Assembly: GCA_002307315.1 (NCBI GenBank)
Contig: DBTZ01000052.1
Span: forward strand, 1 to 64,000
From: Alphaproteobacteria bacterium UBA1303
GTDB taxonomy: Bacteria; Pseudomonadota; Alphaproteobacteria; Micropepsales; Micropepsaceae
Length of the DNA stretch: 64,000 nucleotides
Direction of reading: 5' to 3'
Shown: positions 1 through 7,898 of the stretch, in pieces
How the letters are laid out: each line of letters begins with the position of its first letter
Position numbering within the stretch: the first letter of the stretch is position 1
Made by a program: the position numbers and the translations under genes
Notes under the pieces: generated by a model
The model's input: the letters and a program-made list of their open reading frames with translations, nothing else
The model's database searches: none
What the model was told of the DNA's origin: nothing

Positions 1-600
1 CGCCTCGTTGATCATCGGCAGCAGAATGCGGTTGACGATGAAGGCGGGAAAATCCTCGGCGTGGGACGGGGTTTTGCCGCAGCGACGGACGATTTCGAGG
101 GCAATCTGAAAGGTGGAATCGTCGGTGGCGATGCCGCGGATCACTTCGACCAGCTTCATTATCGGCGCCGGCTTCATGAAATGGATACCGATGAACCGCT
201 CCGGCCGGTCGGTGCTCGATGCCAGCCGGGTGATCGAGATCGACGACGTGTTGGTGGCGATGATCGTTTCTTTCGGCAGCAGCGGACAAAGCTCGCGTAA
301 GATTTCGCATTTGACCGCCTCGTCCTCGGTGGCGGTTTCAATCACCGCATCGCACATCGCGACGGGGGTCAGAGCGTTTACGGCCTCGATGCGCGCCAAC
401 GCCGGTTCGACCGCCTCTTCGCGTACGATGCCCTTGGCGACTTGACGCTTCATGCTCTTGCGGATGTCGGATACGGCGTCGGCCAATATGCCGGCGTCGA
501 TGTCTTCCAGCACGACGCCATATCCGGCAAGGGAAAGAACATGGGCGATACCGCGGCCCATCTGCCCTGCGCCGATGACGCCGATCCGTTCGATGCTCAT
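1..600 (-). CDS. 3-hydroxybutyryl-CoA dehydrogenase, C-terminal part beyond window
   Basis: The gene begins at an ATG at 600 and runs off the left edge, so 200 residues are visible (the family is about 280-320). It oxidises 3-hydroxyacyl-CoA to acetoacetyl-CoA with NAD(P), in butanoate/PHB or fatty-acid metabolism. The N-terminal Rossmann fold has the dinucleotide loop G10-x-G12-x-x-G15. The catalytic set S119, H140 (in GIHFMKP), E152 and N190 keeps the family's spacing (His to Glu 12, His to Asn 50). The C-terminal helical domain starts near 185. Residues were translated from the sequence; family and catalytic assignment are from knowledge. Substrate chain length cannot be judged. Confidence 0.93.
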   Translation of the reverse strand, partial: MSIERIGVIGAGQMGRGIAHVLSLAGYGVVLEDIDAGILADAVSDIRKSMKRQVAKGIVREEAVEPALARIEAVNALTPVAMCDAVIETATEDEAVKCEILRELCPLLPKETIIATNTSSISITRLASSTDRPERFIGIHFMKPAPIMKLVEVIRGIATDDSTFQIALEIVRRCGKTPSHAEDFPAFIVNRILLPMINEA

Positions 601-836
601 AACGATGTTCCGTTTCTCAAGGTCGATTTGCCCGGCCGTTTCGAGCTCGGGCGGCTTCTACAATTTCGTGCGCCGGCCGCCGCCCATACGGATATGCCTC
701 CGCCTGTGCCGACGCAGGACATTGTGCCCCACCGAAGCGTGCTTGGGAATAAGCCGTCGAAACATGCCGCAACTTCGGATTCGATCGGCCGAACAAGAAT
801 AATACTAATTGATTTCATATAGTTACTGAACTTCTG

Positions 837-1208
837 TCATTTCAAAGTATGCATATAGGCGATCAAATCCTCGATCTGCTTGGGATTGGAGAGGCCGGCG
901 AACGCCATGCGGGTGCCCGGCAGGGTCTGATTGGGACGCTTCAGCCATTGGCGTAAGGCGTCGTCGGTCCATACGATCTTGGAATTCTTCATCGGCCGCG
1001 AGTAGGTATATCCGGGCAACGTGGCCGCCTTTTTACCCATAATGCCGAACAAGAGCGGTCCCAGCTTGTTGGGGCCGCCTTGGACGTTGGAATGGCAGGT
1101 CAGACAGCGGCTGTTATAAACCTTCTGGCCGGCTTTCACGTCGCCGCCGCCTTGCGCCGCTGCCGTTGCCGCCAGCACGCCGGCCAACGCAAATATCAGA
1201 TATCTCAT
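837..1208 (-). CDS. small class I c-type cytochrome, secreted
   Basis: 123 residues. A signal peptide (about 1-18, hydrophobic and Ala-rich) precedes a single heme domain with CLTCH at 35-39 and the likely axial Met at 101 in GTRMAF, the cytochrome c2/c550 arrangement. It should be a soluble periplasmic electron carrier. It starts 5 bases after the PH-domain gene ends, so the two are probably co-transcribed. A conserved GxKVYNSRCLTCHS core and the LIAYMHTLK C-terminal helix support the family call. Electron donor and acceptor are unknown. No cytochrome oxidase or dehydrogenase gene is adjacent. Confidence 0.92.
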   Translation of the reverse strand: MRYLIFALAGVLAATAAAQGGGDVKAGQKVYNSRCLTCHSNVQGGPNKLGPLLFGIMGKKAATLPGYTYSRPMKNSKIVWTDDALRQWLKRPNQTLPGTRMAFAGLSNPKQIEDLIAYMHTLK

Positions 1209-1213
1209 CGGGT

Positions 1214-1678
1214 CTATTTCGCCCTTTGTTCCTTCATCTGCATGTCTTTAGCGGTTTCGATGGCGGCGCGGAAGCCCACCGGATCGGCGATGTCGGGAAT
1301 ATCGATGGCATCGACCCCGGTGCCTTCGATTATTAAATGGCCGTAATTGAGCATCCGCCCCCAGATGCTCTGGATGACTTGAACCCCTTCGATGTTGGGT
1401 AAGGCGATCTCTTTGGAATGGCGCACGATCAATCCGGTTTTGACGACGAAGCGGTGCGAGGTGACGCCGATTTCGGTGGTGGCCATCTTGATCAGGAGAT
1501 AGAGCCAAATCCAAATTCCGACAACGATCAACCCTATGAAAATCCAGGCATAAGCCTTGAACGTATACCACCAATGGAAGTGGGCGATGGCGCAGACTTG
1601 CTCGCCTTGCCCAAGCGATTCCTCGATATAGCCGCCCTTCTTGGGCGTGGTGTCGTAGTGTCGTGATCTGCCGTGCAT
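1214..1678 (-). CDS. membrane protein with bacterial PH domain
   Basis: 154 residues. A cytoplasmic N-terminus is followed by a Trp/Ile-rich transmembrane segment at about 41-64. A bPH_2-type domain (YdbS/YdbT-like) follows: the core TEIGVTSHRFVVKTGLIVRH, then a block reading IALPNIEGVQVIQS, and a closing GTGVDAIDIPDIADP strand. Such proteins are single-pass or two-pass membrane proteins of uncertain function. It is first gene of a probable two-gene unit with the cytochrome c downstream. The start at 1678 lies just after a 350-base gene-free stretch full of hairpins. Family call is firm, function unknown. Confidence 0.8.
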   Translation of the reverse strand: MHGRSRHYDTTPKKGGYIEESLGQGEQVCAIAHFHWWYTFKAYAWIFIGLIVVGIWIWLYLLIKMATTEIGVTSHRFVVKTGLIVRHSKEIALPNIEGVQVIQSIWGRMLNYGHLIIEGTGVDAIDIPDIADPVGFRAAIETAKDMQMKEQRAK

Positions 1679-1783
1679 GGATGCCCCCCCGGTTTCGATC
1701 CCTGCTTCTACCTAAGCAGGAATTTGCGGTACATCCAAGCCCGCACCCCTTTGCATCCCGGTAACGACGGCCGGTTGGCCGCT

Positions 1784-1817
1784 CGGACGTGCATAGGCCA
1801 TGACCTATGCACGTCCG
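1784..1817. repeat. 14-bp perfect inverted repeat hairpin
   Basis: Arms at 1784-1797 and 1804-1817 (CGGACGTGCATAGG and its complement) surround a 6-base loop. It lies upstream of the PH-domain gene in a 350-base gene-free stretch (1679-2031) and could fold in RNA or act as an operator. No poly-T follows on either strand, so it is not a classical terminator. Confidence 0.7.
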
Positions 1818-1820
1818 TAT

Positions 1821-1861
1821 TAGAGCGACGGACGTTCAAACGCGATCAGTCCGTCGCTCTA
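1821..1861. repeat. 13-bp perfect inverted repeat with 15-base loop
   Basis: Arms TAGAGCGACGGAC (1821-1833) and its complement (1849-1861). The arm ends in TAGAGC/GCTCTA, the boundary motif shared with the other dispersed repeats of this window (near 16574, 54367 and 57963), so it is probably a member or neighbour of that repeat family. Confidence 0.7.
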
Positions 1862-1863
1862 TC

Positions 1864-1975
1864 CCTTCGTTTTGTCGCAACTTTACGCGCAAAACCGATT
1901 CCACTTTTGCGCTCGTTGCTCTAGAGCGCATTCCGGCGAAGTGGAATCCGGTTCGCCGCAAAAATGCGCGGCAAC
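1864..1975 (+). repeat. alphaproteobacterial palindromic repeat copy
   Basis: It contains GTTTTGTCGCAAC, an inverted pair GCGCAAAA (1887-1894) / TTTTGCGC (1905-1912), the phrase ACCGATTCCACTTTT and the boundary GCTCTAGAGCG. A second palindrome follows, bounded by GCGCATT and AATGCGC. The same words recur at 54409-54510 and, inverted, at 57963-58065. Repeats with this CCACTTTT/GCTCTAG vocabulary are common between genes in many alphaproteobacteria; their role is unknown. Confidence 0.7.
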
Positions 1976-1983
1976 AAAGAAAG

Positions 1984-2025
1984 CTACAGCCAATTACGGT
2001 TCTTAATGACCGGAATTGGCTGTAG
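1984..2025 (-). terminator. hairpin downstream of the CE1 esterase
   Basis: A 12-bp perfect inverted repeat, CTACAGCCAATT at 1984-1995 and its complement at 2014-2025, with an inner CGGT/ACCG pairing. It begins 7 bases beyond the esterase stop codon on the minus strand, so it probably ends or stabilises that transcript. No strong U-tract is present. Confidence 0.45.
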
Positions 2026-2031
2026 TGGCGA

Positions 2032-3186
2032 TCAGCGGAACAGCAAGGGAGCGAATTGGCTCAAATACAGCCGCCAATTCACCATGGTGTGCCCGCCGGG
2101 GGTTTCTTCGATCACATCCGGCTTTGCGCCGTTTTTTTCCAGCATGGATAGGGCGTTGAGCGAATTCTGTTTGGCGATGTCGGTCTCGCCATATGCCCAC
2201 CAGAACAGCTTCAGCCGCTGGCGCGCATCCGCCAGAATCGGCCCATGAGCCGCTTCGAAGGCTTTCAGCCCGTCGGGGAACCAGCCGGAGCTGAACACGC
2301 CGAGATAGCGGAAATCTTTGGTATGGGTCAGCCCGATGTTGAGGGTCTGGATGCCGCCCATCGACAATCCGGCCAGTGCCCGGTCCTCCGGACGCTTGGA
2401 GACGTTGTACCGAGCTTCGATCAGGGGGACGATGACCGTCGTCAGTTCGGCGGTGAATTTGTCTTCTTCGGGCTTGCCGCCCATAAGGTTGCTGCCCTTG
2501 ACGATGCCGTCGGGAAACACCGCCACCATCGGCTTCGCTTTGCCTTGTGCGATCAAATTGTCGAGGATCACACCGGCCCGGCCTTCGGTGGGCCAGTCAT
2601 GGTCGGAATCGCCGCCGCCATGCAGCAAATAGAGCACGGGATAATTTTTTCCGCCTTTGTACCCCGGCGGCAGATACAGGTGCAGGCGGCGGGCGGGGCC
2701 GGCTACCGGCGAATCGTACGTCTGTTCGACGATGGCGCCGTGCGGAATCCCCGCGCGGTAGGTTTGCAGATCGTCGGCGTCTCCGGGCACCTCGACCAAA
2801 CTGAGCGTGTCGCGGTTCATCGGCGAGTTGTAGGTGTTGCGAGGATCGGCGATAAGCGCATCGTCGACGACGAACTGATAGCGATAGGCGCCGGGCGCCA
2901 CCGGATCGCTCGTCACCGACCACACTCCGTTCGCCGCTTTGGTCATAAGCAACGGCGGCTGCCCGCTTTGCAGGAACCACGGCTTGACGGAAACGCTCGA
3001 CGCCTTCGGCGCAAAAAAGCGGAAAGTGATGCGTCCGTCGGGCGCAATCTCCGGCGATACCAAGCTGTCATAGGGCGAGCGAGGCCCCATCGGTATGCCC
3101 GGCGGCGGATTGGGGACTGCCTGCGCTACCGCAGACGGCACCATCGCCGCCAGGGCCAAGGTCAAAACTACACTGGAAACGCGCAT
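2032..3186 (-). CDS. secreted CE1-type esterase (feruloyl/enterochelin esterase-like)
   Basis: 384 residues from the ATG at 3186, chosen over one 36 bases upstream because GGGAGAG lies 8 bases before it and the protein then opens with a clean signal peptide (about 1-22, ending VAQ). Residues about 45-140 form an early-set/CBM48-like beta domain (ITFRFFAPKAS...). An esterase D alpha/beta-hydrolase domain follows with the nucleophile elbow GLSMGG (Ser275), an Asp in GETD (about 336) and His366 in GGHTMVNW. It probably hydrolyses ester bonds on a polysaccharide or a siderophore. The periplasmic or secreted location and the GH54 enzyme elsewhere in the window favour a polysaccharide esterase, but this is inference. 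Confidence 0.85.
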   Translation of the reverse strand: MRVSSVVLTLALAAMVPSAVAQAVPNPPPGIPMGPRSPYDSLVSPEIAPDGRITFRFFAPKASSVSVKPWFLQSGQPPLLMTKAANGVWSVTSDPVAPGAYRYQFVVDDALIADPRNTYNSPMNRDTLSLVEVPGDADDLQTYRAGIPHGAIVEQTYDSPVAGPARRLHLYLPPGYKGGKNYPVLYLLHGGGDSDHDWPTEGRAGVILDNLIAQGKAKPMVAVFPDGIVKGSNLMGGKPEEDKFTAELTTVIVPLIEARYNVSKRPEDRALAGLSMGGIQTLNIGLTHTKDFRYLGVFSSGWFPDGLKAFEAAHGPILADARQRLKLFWWAYGETDIAKQNSLNALSMLEKNGAKPDVIEETPGGHTMVNWRLYLSQFAPLLFR

Positions 3187-3297
3187 TGTCGGTTCTCTCC
3201 CGGTTGTGATTTTCTTATGCAATCAGAATGAGCCGGAACCGATCATCCGTCACGGGGACACCGCCGTTTTGCCGATGACAATAGCGCGATCGGATCG

Positions 3298-5691
3298 TTA
3301 CTCTTCGCGGTGGTCGGGCAAGAGGATTTCCCGCACACCCTTGTGATTGGGCTGCGAAACCACGTTTTCCCGCTCCATCCGCTCGATCAGCCGGGCGGCG
3401 CGGTTGTAGCCGATCTGGAGACGACGCTGGATGTAGCTGGTCGAGGCTTTGCGGTCGCGTGCGACGATGGCCAGCGCCTTGTCATAAAGTTCGTCGCCGG
3501 AATCGCCGCTACCGGAGCCGAAATCGCCATAGGCGTCTTCGCCCTCGCCCTCGGGTTCCTCGGTCACCGCTTCGAGATAGTCCGGCCGACCCTGGGTTTT
3601 GAGGAAGCGCACCACATCTTCGACTTCGCTGTCGGTGACGAAGGGGCCGTGGACGCGGCGGATGCGCCCGCCCGCCATCATGTAGAGCATGTCGCCCATG
3701 CCCAGAAGCTGTTCGGCGCCCTGTTCGCCCAGAATGGTGCGGCTGTCGATCTTGCTGGTGACCTGGAACGAGATCCGGGTGGGGAAGTTGGCCTTGATGG
3801 TGCCGGTGATGACGTCGACCGACGGGCGCTGGGTGGCGGCGATCAAATGGATGCCGGCGGCGCGCGCCATTTGGGCGAGGCGCTGGATGGCGCCCTCGAT
3901 CTCTTTGCCGGAGATCATCATCAGGTCGGCCATTTCGTCGACCACCAGCACGATGTAGGGCATCGGATCGAGTTGCAGCATCTCGTCTTCGTAGATCGGC
4001 TTGCCGGTTTCGCGGTCGAAGCCGGTCTGCACCGTGCGCTTCAGGGTTTCGCCCTTGTCCTTGGCCTTGCGCACCCGGTCGTTGAACGCCTCGACCCCGC
4101 GCACGCCCAACTTGGACATCTTGCGATAGCGCTCTTCCATCTCGCGTACCGCCCATTTGAGGGCGACGACCGCCTTCTTCGGCTCGGTGACCACGGGGGC
4201 GAGAAGATGCGGAATACCGTCGTAGACCGACAATTCCAGCATCTTGGGGTCGATCAAAATCATCCGGCACTGATCGGGCGCCATGCGGTACAAAAGCGAC
4301 AGGATCATGGTGTTGAGCGCCACCGACTTGCCCGAACCGGTGGTGCCGGCGATCAGAAGATGGGGCATCTTGGCCAGATCGGTCATCACCGACTCGCCGC
4401 CGATGGTCTTGCCCAGCGCCAGGATCAGCGGGGCTCTGGCCTTCTCGTATTCGTTGCTGGCCAAAAGCTCGCGCAGATACACGGTTTCGCGGGTATGGTT
4501 CGGCAGCTCGATGCCCAGCACGTTGCGCCCGGGAATGACGGCGATGCGGGCGGCGACCGCGCTCATCGAGCGGGCGACGTCGTCCGACAGCGCGATAACG
4601 CGCGAGGATTTTACCCCGGCGGCAGGTTCGAGCTCGTACAGCGTCACCACCGGGCCGGGGCGCACCGCGTTGATCCGGCCCTTGACGCCGAAATCCGACA
4701 GCACCGCCTCCAGCATCCGGGCGTTTTCCTGCAGAGCCTCGTCGTTCAAACTGTTGTCTTTGATGTGCTTGGGCTCGGCTAAGAGTTCCAGCGCCGGCAG
4801 GCGATAATCGCCGGTGCCGAAATCGAGCGCGCCTTGGCGCGTCCGGCTACCCGTTTCCTTGCGCTTGGCTTCGCGTTTGACCAACTTCTTGCCGGTCTCG
4901 TGGCCCAAGGGCTCGGGTGCAGCCCCCAACTTCGGACCGGCGATTTCCGGCTCGCTTTCGGTATACTCTTCATACTCCTCGTCCACGTCCTCGTCTGTCT
5001 CCCGGACGGACGGCAACCGGAAGGGAAGCTTCAGCGATTTCAGCTTTTGACCGAGCCAATACGCCGTCGCAGGTACGTTCGCGGCCGTTCTCAAGATCGG
5101 CTTGAGGCGCAAGTCGGCGGCGAGAAACACAAGGACCGCGCCGAGCAAAAGTAGCAAAAACGGCAAAACGAACCCCAGCCATGTTTGGCCGGTGGTTAGC
5201 CCCAGATTATGCGACAATACCACGGCGGCCAGGCCTGCCAGGCCACCAGCGCCCGCCGGCAGGGATTCCATGCGCGGCAGAAGGCCGAGACCGGCCGCCA
5301 GCGTCGGTGTGCCGATCAGCCAGGCGAAGGCGCGCCCTACGGCATAGGACAGCTGCCACCCCATGAAGGCCCGGCACCCCCACACCATCATCGGCAGCAG
5401 GAAGGCATAGGCGGCAAAGCCGAAATTCCTTAGGAGCAGATCGGCGGCGGTAGCGCCCAAGGGGCCCATCCAATTGCCGATGTCCCCGCCGGCGGCATTG
5501 TCGGGGCTGGCATCGAACGGATCGTAGGAAAGCAGCGACAAGAGGATGACGAAAGACAGGATCAACACCGTCGCCCCGGCGCCGCGGAAGGCGAGATGGC
5601 GCATCAGCCGGCTGATCGCACGACGGGCGTCTGCCAGGGCATCGGCAAAGGCACTGCCGCGCGGACGTGGTTGGTAAATGCCGTCGATCAT
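3298..5691 (-). CDS. ftsK: DNA translocase FtsK
   Basis: 797 residues, normal for alphaproteobacterial FtsK. The N-terminus carries four membrane segments (about 38-56, 86-108, 120-140, 168-192) for the septum. An acidic/charged linker (231-290) is followed by the beta-alpha RecA-like motor with Walker A GTTGSGKS (449-456) and Walker B VLVVDEMADL (581-590). The C-terminal gamma winged helix (about 735-790) reads the KOPS-type polarity signals. It pumps DNA and activates XerCD recombination at dif during division. Single-gene unit; the upstream 235 bases hold its promoter and the terminator of amtB. Confidence 0.97.
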   Translation of the reverse strand: MIDGIYQPRPRGSAFADALADARRAISRLMRHLAFRGAGATVLILSFVILLSLLSYDPFDASPDNAAGGDIGNWMGPLGATAADLLLRNFGFAAYAFLLPMMVWGCRAFMGWQLSYAVGRAFAWLIGTPTLAAGLGLLPRMESLPAGAGGLAGLAAVVLSHNLGLTTGQTWLGFVLPFLLLLLGAVLVFLAADLRLKPILRTAANVPATAYWLGQKLKSLKLPFRLPSVRETDEDVDEEYEEYTESEPEIAGPKLGAAPEPLGHETGKKLVKREAKRKETGSRTRQGALDFGTGDYRLPALELLAEPKHIKDNSLNDEALQENARMLEAVLSDFGVKGRINAVRPGPVVTLYELEPAAGVKSSRVIALSDDVARSMSAVAARIAVIPGRNVLGIELPNHTRETVYLRELLASNEYEKARAPLILALGKTIGGESVMTDLAKMPHLLIAGTTGSGKSVALNTMILSLLYRMAPDQCRMILIDPKMLELSVYDGIPHLLAPVVTEPKKAVVALKWAVREMEERYRKMSKLGVRGVEAFNDRVRKAKDKGETLKRTVQTGFDRETGKPIYEDEMLQLDPMPYIVLVVDEMADLMMISGKEIEGAIQRLAQMARAAGIHLIAATQRPSVDVITGTIKANFPTRISFQVTSKIDSRTILGEQGAEQLLGMGDMLYMMAGGRIRRVHGPFVTDSEVEDVVRFLKTQGRPDYLEAVTEEPEGEGEDAYGDFGSGSGDSGDELYDKALAIVARDRKASTSYIQRRLQIGYNRAARLIERMERENVVSQPNHKGVREILLPDHREE

Positions 5692-5859
5692 GCTTTTGCA
5701 GCCTTCCTTGCCGCAGTCCGAATTCTCCGACCGTTAATAAGATTCATAATGGTTGATAAATTGTTGACACGCCAGGGGGATGGTTAATTTTATGTTTTTC
5801 ATCCTTGCCGGACATGTTCGCCGGTGTGCCGGATGCCGCGCCGTTTCGGGCCGGCGGGG

Positions 5860-5892
5860 AAAAGAAAAGGGGCGCCCCGGAAGGAGCGCCCC
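5860..5892 (-). terminator. Rho-independent terminator of glnK1-amtB1
   Basis: On the minus strand a 7-bp GC stem (GGGGCGC, 5892-5886, with 5875-5869) is followed by TTTTCTTTT. It lies 35 bases beyond the amtB1 stop codon and insulates ftsK. Confidence 0.85.
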
Positions 5893-5926
5893 AGCAAGTC
5901 CAGGAAGAAAGTTAAAGCGACGTGGA

Positions 5927-7249
5927 TTACCGCACCGTTTCGCCGTGGAGATTGATGTCGAGACCCTCGACTTCCACCTCTGGGGAAACCCGCAGACCGA
6001 TGGTCCAATCGATCAGCTTGAGAATGATGAAGGTGACGATGCCGCTATAGACGAACGTGGCGCCGACATCTTCGAGCTGAAGCACCATCTGATGGGCGTT
6101 GCCGTCGATCAGCCAGCCATGCGCGGCCGAGTTGATCGCGTTCGAAGCGAACACACCGGTCAAAAGCGCACCCAGCGCACCGCCGACGCCGTGTACGCCC
6201 CAAGCGTCCAGCGCGTCGTCGTAGCCGAGCCACTTCTTGACCCACACCGACGAGGTGTAGCAGACCACACCGGCGGCGAGGCCGATGATCAACGCACCGG
6301 TAGGATCGACGAAACCGGAAGCCGGAGTAATGGCGACCAGACCCGCAACCGCACCGGAGGTCATACCGAGAATCGAAGGCTTCTTGGCAATGAGCCATTC
6401 GACGAACATCCAGGACAGCGAAGCGGCACCGGTGGCGATTTGAGTCGCCGCGGCGGCCATGCCGGCATTGAAGTTGGCGGCAACCGCCGAACCGGCATTG
6501 AAACCGAACCAGCCGACCCACAGCAGGGACGCACCGATCACGGAAAGCGTCAGGTTATGCGGCGCCATGTTCTCGGTGCCGAGCCCGATGCGCTTGCCGA
6601 GCACGAGGCAGGTGACCAGGGCCGCGGTACCGCAATTGAGATGCACCACCGAACCGCCGGCGAAGTCGAGTGCGCCTGCGGTCATCAACCAGCCGCCGCC
6701 CCAGACCCAGTGGGCAATCGGAGCATAGACGAAGATCAACCACAGACCCATGAACCACAAAAAGGCCGAAAACTTCATGCGGTCGGCCAAAGCGCCGCTG
6801 ATCAACGCCGGAGTGATGATGGCGAAGGTCATCTGGAAGAACATGAACACCGATTCCGGAATGGTGCCGGAAACCGAGGTCAACGTCATCGGCTTGAGGA
6901 ACAGATAGCTTAAATCGCCGATGAACTGGTTGACGCTGGCATCGGAGTTGGTCTTGAAGGCCAGCGAATAGCCGACGACCATCCACAGCACGGTTACCAA
7001 TGCCGTGGTTCCGAAGCTTTGCGCCATCGTATCGAGAACGTTCTTCTTGCGCACCAGACCGCCGTAGAAACACGCCACGCCGGGAACGGTCATCAGCAGC
7101 ACCAGGGCGCTGGAGGTGATCATCCAAGCGGTATCGCCGGAGTCGATCTTCGGCGCGTCGGCGGCGAAAGCACTGCCGGCGCTTAAGATCAGCGCGCCGG
7201 CGCTCGCCAACGCGGCAAGCGAGATTTTTTGTAACATCGAGACTTTCAT
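5927..7249 (-). CDS. amtB: ammonium transporter AmtB, copy 1
   Basis: 440 residues with a cleavable signal peptide (about 1-29, ending AFAAD) and eleven predicted membrane helices. It conducts ammonium/ammonia across the inner membrane. The twin pore histidines of the Amt family correspond to H203 (in VVHLNC) and H353 (in GVHGVGG). The C-terminal tail (EVEVEGLDINLHGET) is the cytosolic segment that docks PII. It follows glnK1 by 37 bases and is closed by a terminator at 5860-5892. It is a close paralogue of the second AmtB encoded just upstream (7899-9224). Confidence 0.97.
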   Translation of the reverse strand: MKVSMLQKISLAALASAGALILSAGSAFAADAPKIDSGDTAWMITSSALVLLMTVPGVACFYGGLVRKKNVLDTMAQSFGTTALVTVLWMVVGYSLAFKTNSDASVNQFIGDLSYLFLKPMTLTSVSGTIPESVFMFFQMTFAIITPALISGALADRMKFSAFLWFMGLWLIFVYAPIAHWVWGGGWLMTAGALDFAGGSVVHLNCGTAALVTCLVLGKRIGLGTENMAPHNLTLSVIGASLLWVGWFGFNAGSAVAANFNAGMAAAATQIATGAASLSWMFVEWLIAKKPSILGMTSGAVAGLVAITPASGFVDPTGALIIGLAAGVVCYTSSVWVKKWLGYDDALDAWGVHGVGGALGALLTGVFASNAINSAAHGWLIDGNAHQMVLQLEDVGATFVYSGIVTFIILKLIDWTIGLRVSPEVEVEGLDINLHGETVR

Positions 7250-7286
7250 TCGTTTTTCCCCTTGTTATTTCTTCTGGCGCCGCCGC

Positions 7287-7625
7287 TTACAATGCGTCGC
7301 CGTCGGTTTCGCCGGTGCGGATGCGGACGACATGGCTCAGTGCCGTCACAAAGATCTTGCCGTCGCCGATCTGGCCGGTTTTGGCTTTGGATGCGACAGC
7401 GTCGATTACCGCATCGGCCACCTCCGACTTCACCGCAATTTCGATTTTCAGTTTGGGCAGAAAATTCACTGCATACTCGGCACCGCGATAAATCTCGGTG
7501 TGTCCCTTTTGACGCCCATAGCCTTTGACTTCAGTTACGGTCATGCCTTGCACGCCTAAGCCGGACAGTGCTTCGCGCACTTCATCGAGCTTGAACGGCT
7601 TTATGATCGCCATGATTAATTTCAT
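7287..7625 (-). CDS. glnK: PII nitrogen-regulatory protein GlnK, copy 1
   Basis: 112 residues, full length. It senses ATP/ADP and 2-oxoglutarate and blocks AmtB when nitrogen is plentiful. The T-loop carries the uridylylation Tyr51 in RGAEYAVNF, and the B-loop KTGQIGDGKIF is intact. It differs from the second GlnK at about ten of 112 positions, mostly in the segments 68-79 and 94-96. First gene of the glnK1-amtB1 unit, with a sigma-54-like promoter 36 bases upstream of its start. Confidence 0.97.
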   Translation of the reverse strand: MKLIMAIIKPFKLDEVREALSGLGVQGMTVTEVKGYGRQKGHTEIYRGAEYAVNFLPKLKIEIAVKSEVADAVIDAVASKAKTGQIGDGKIFVTALSHVVRIRTGETDGDAL

Positions 7626-7661
7626 TGCTTTTTCCCCGTTGGTTTCGGCCAGTTACTTTTC

Positions 7662-7677
7662 ATCAAGAATTGTGCCG
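7662..7677 (-). promoter_or_regulatory. sigma-54-like promoter of glnK1-amtB1
   Basis: The minus strand reads CGGCACAATTCTTGAT: GG at -24 then ten bases then GA, one base off the canonical -12 GC (consensus TGGCAC-N5-TTGC). The same element stands at nearly the same distance from the second glnK start (9632-9647). Further upstream 7716-7734 has an imperfect dyad, ATTGTGC-N5-GCGCAAT, that might bind NtrC. Confidence 0.5.
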
Positions 7678-7832
7678 ATTGCTACAACTTTATTAAGTGT
7701 TTGAATTGACTAAACATTGTGCAGAAAGCGCAATATCTTGGCATAGCCTGTAAATGGCCAATGCTGCACATTTTTTAATCTAAATAAAATATCCGCCTAA
7801 AAAAGCATCATTATCGACGAATGAAAATCCGC

Positions 7833-7863
7833 AAAAAAAAGGGCGCCCCCATCGGGGACGCCC
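7833..7863 (-). terminator. Rho-independent terminator of glnK2-amtB2
   Basis: On the minus strand GGGCGTCCCC pairs with GGGGGCGCCC across a short loop and is followed by a run of eight T. It lies about 35 bases after the amtB2 stop codon. The remainder of 7626-7898 is AT-rich and holds the glnK1 promoter. Confidence 0.85.
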
Positions 7864-7898
7864 TTTGCAAGTTGGCGGGATAAGACCGCTTGGGGAAA

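Noticed and set aside
597..818. 73-codon minus-strand frame between the dehydrogenase and cytochrome genes
   Set aside because: Overlaps the dehydrogenase start by 4 bases but has a biased random-like translation with no motif; considered promoter DNA.
3310..4782. 490-codon open frame on the plus strand
   Set aside because: It lies fully antisense to ftsK, whose motor motifs are intact. The His/Asp/Gly-rich translation is typical of GC-rich reverse frames.
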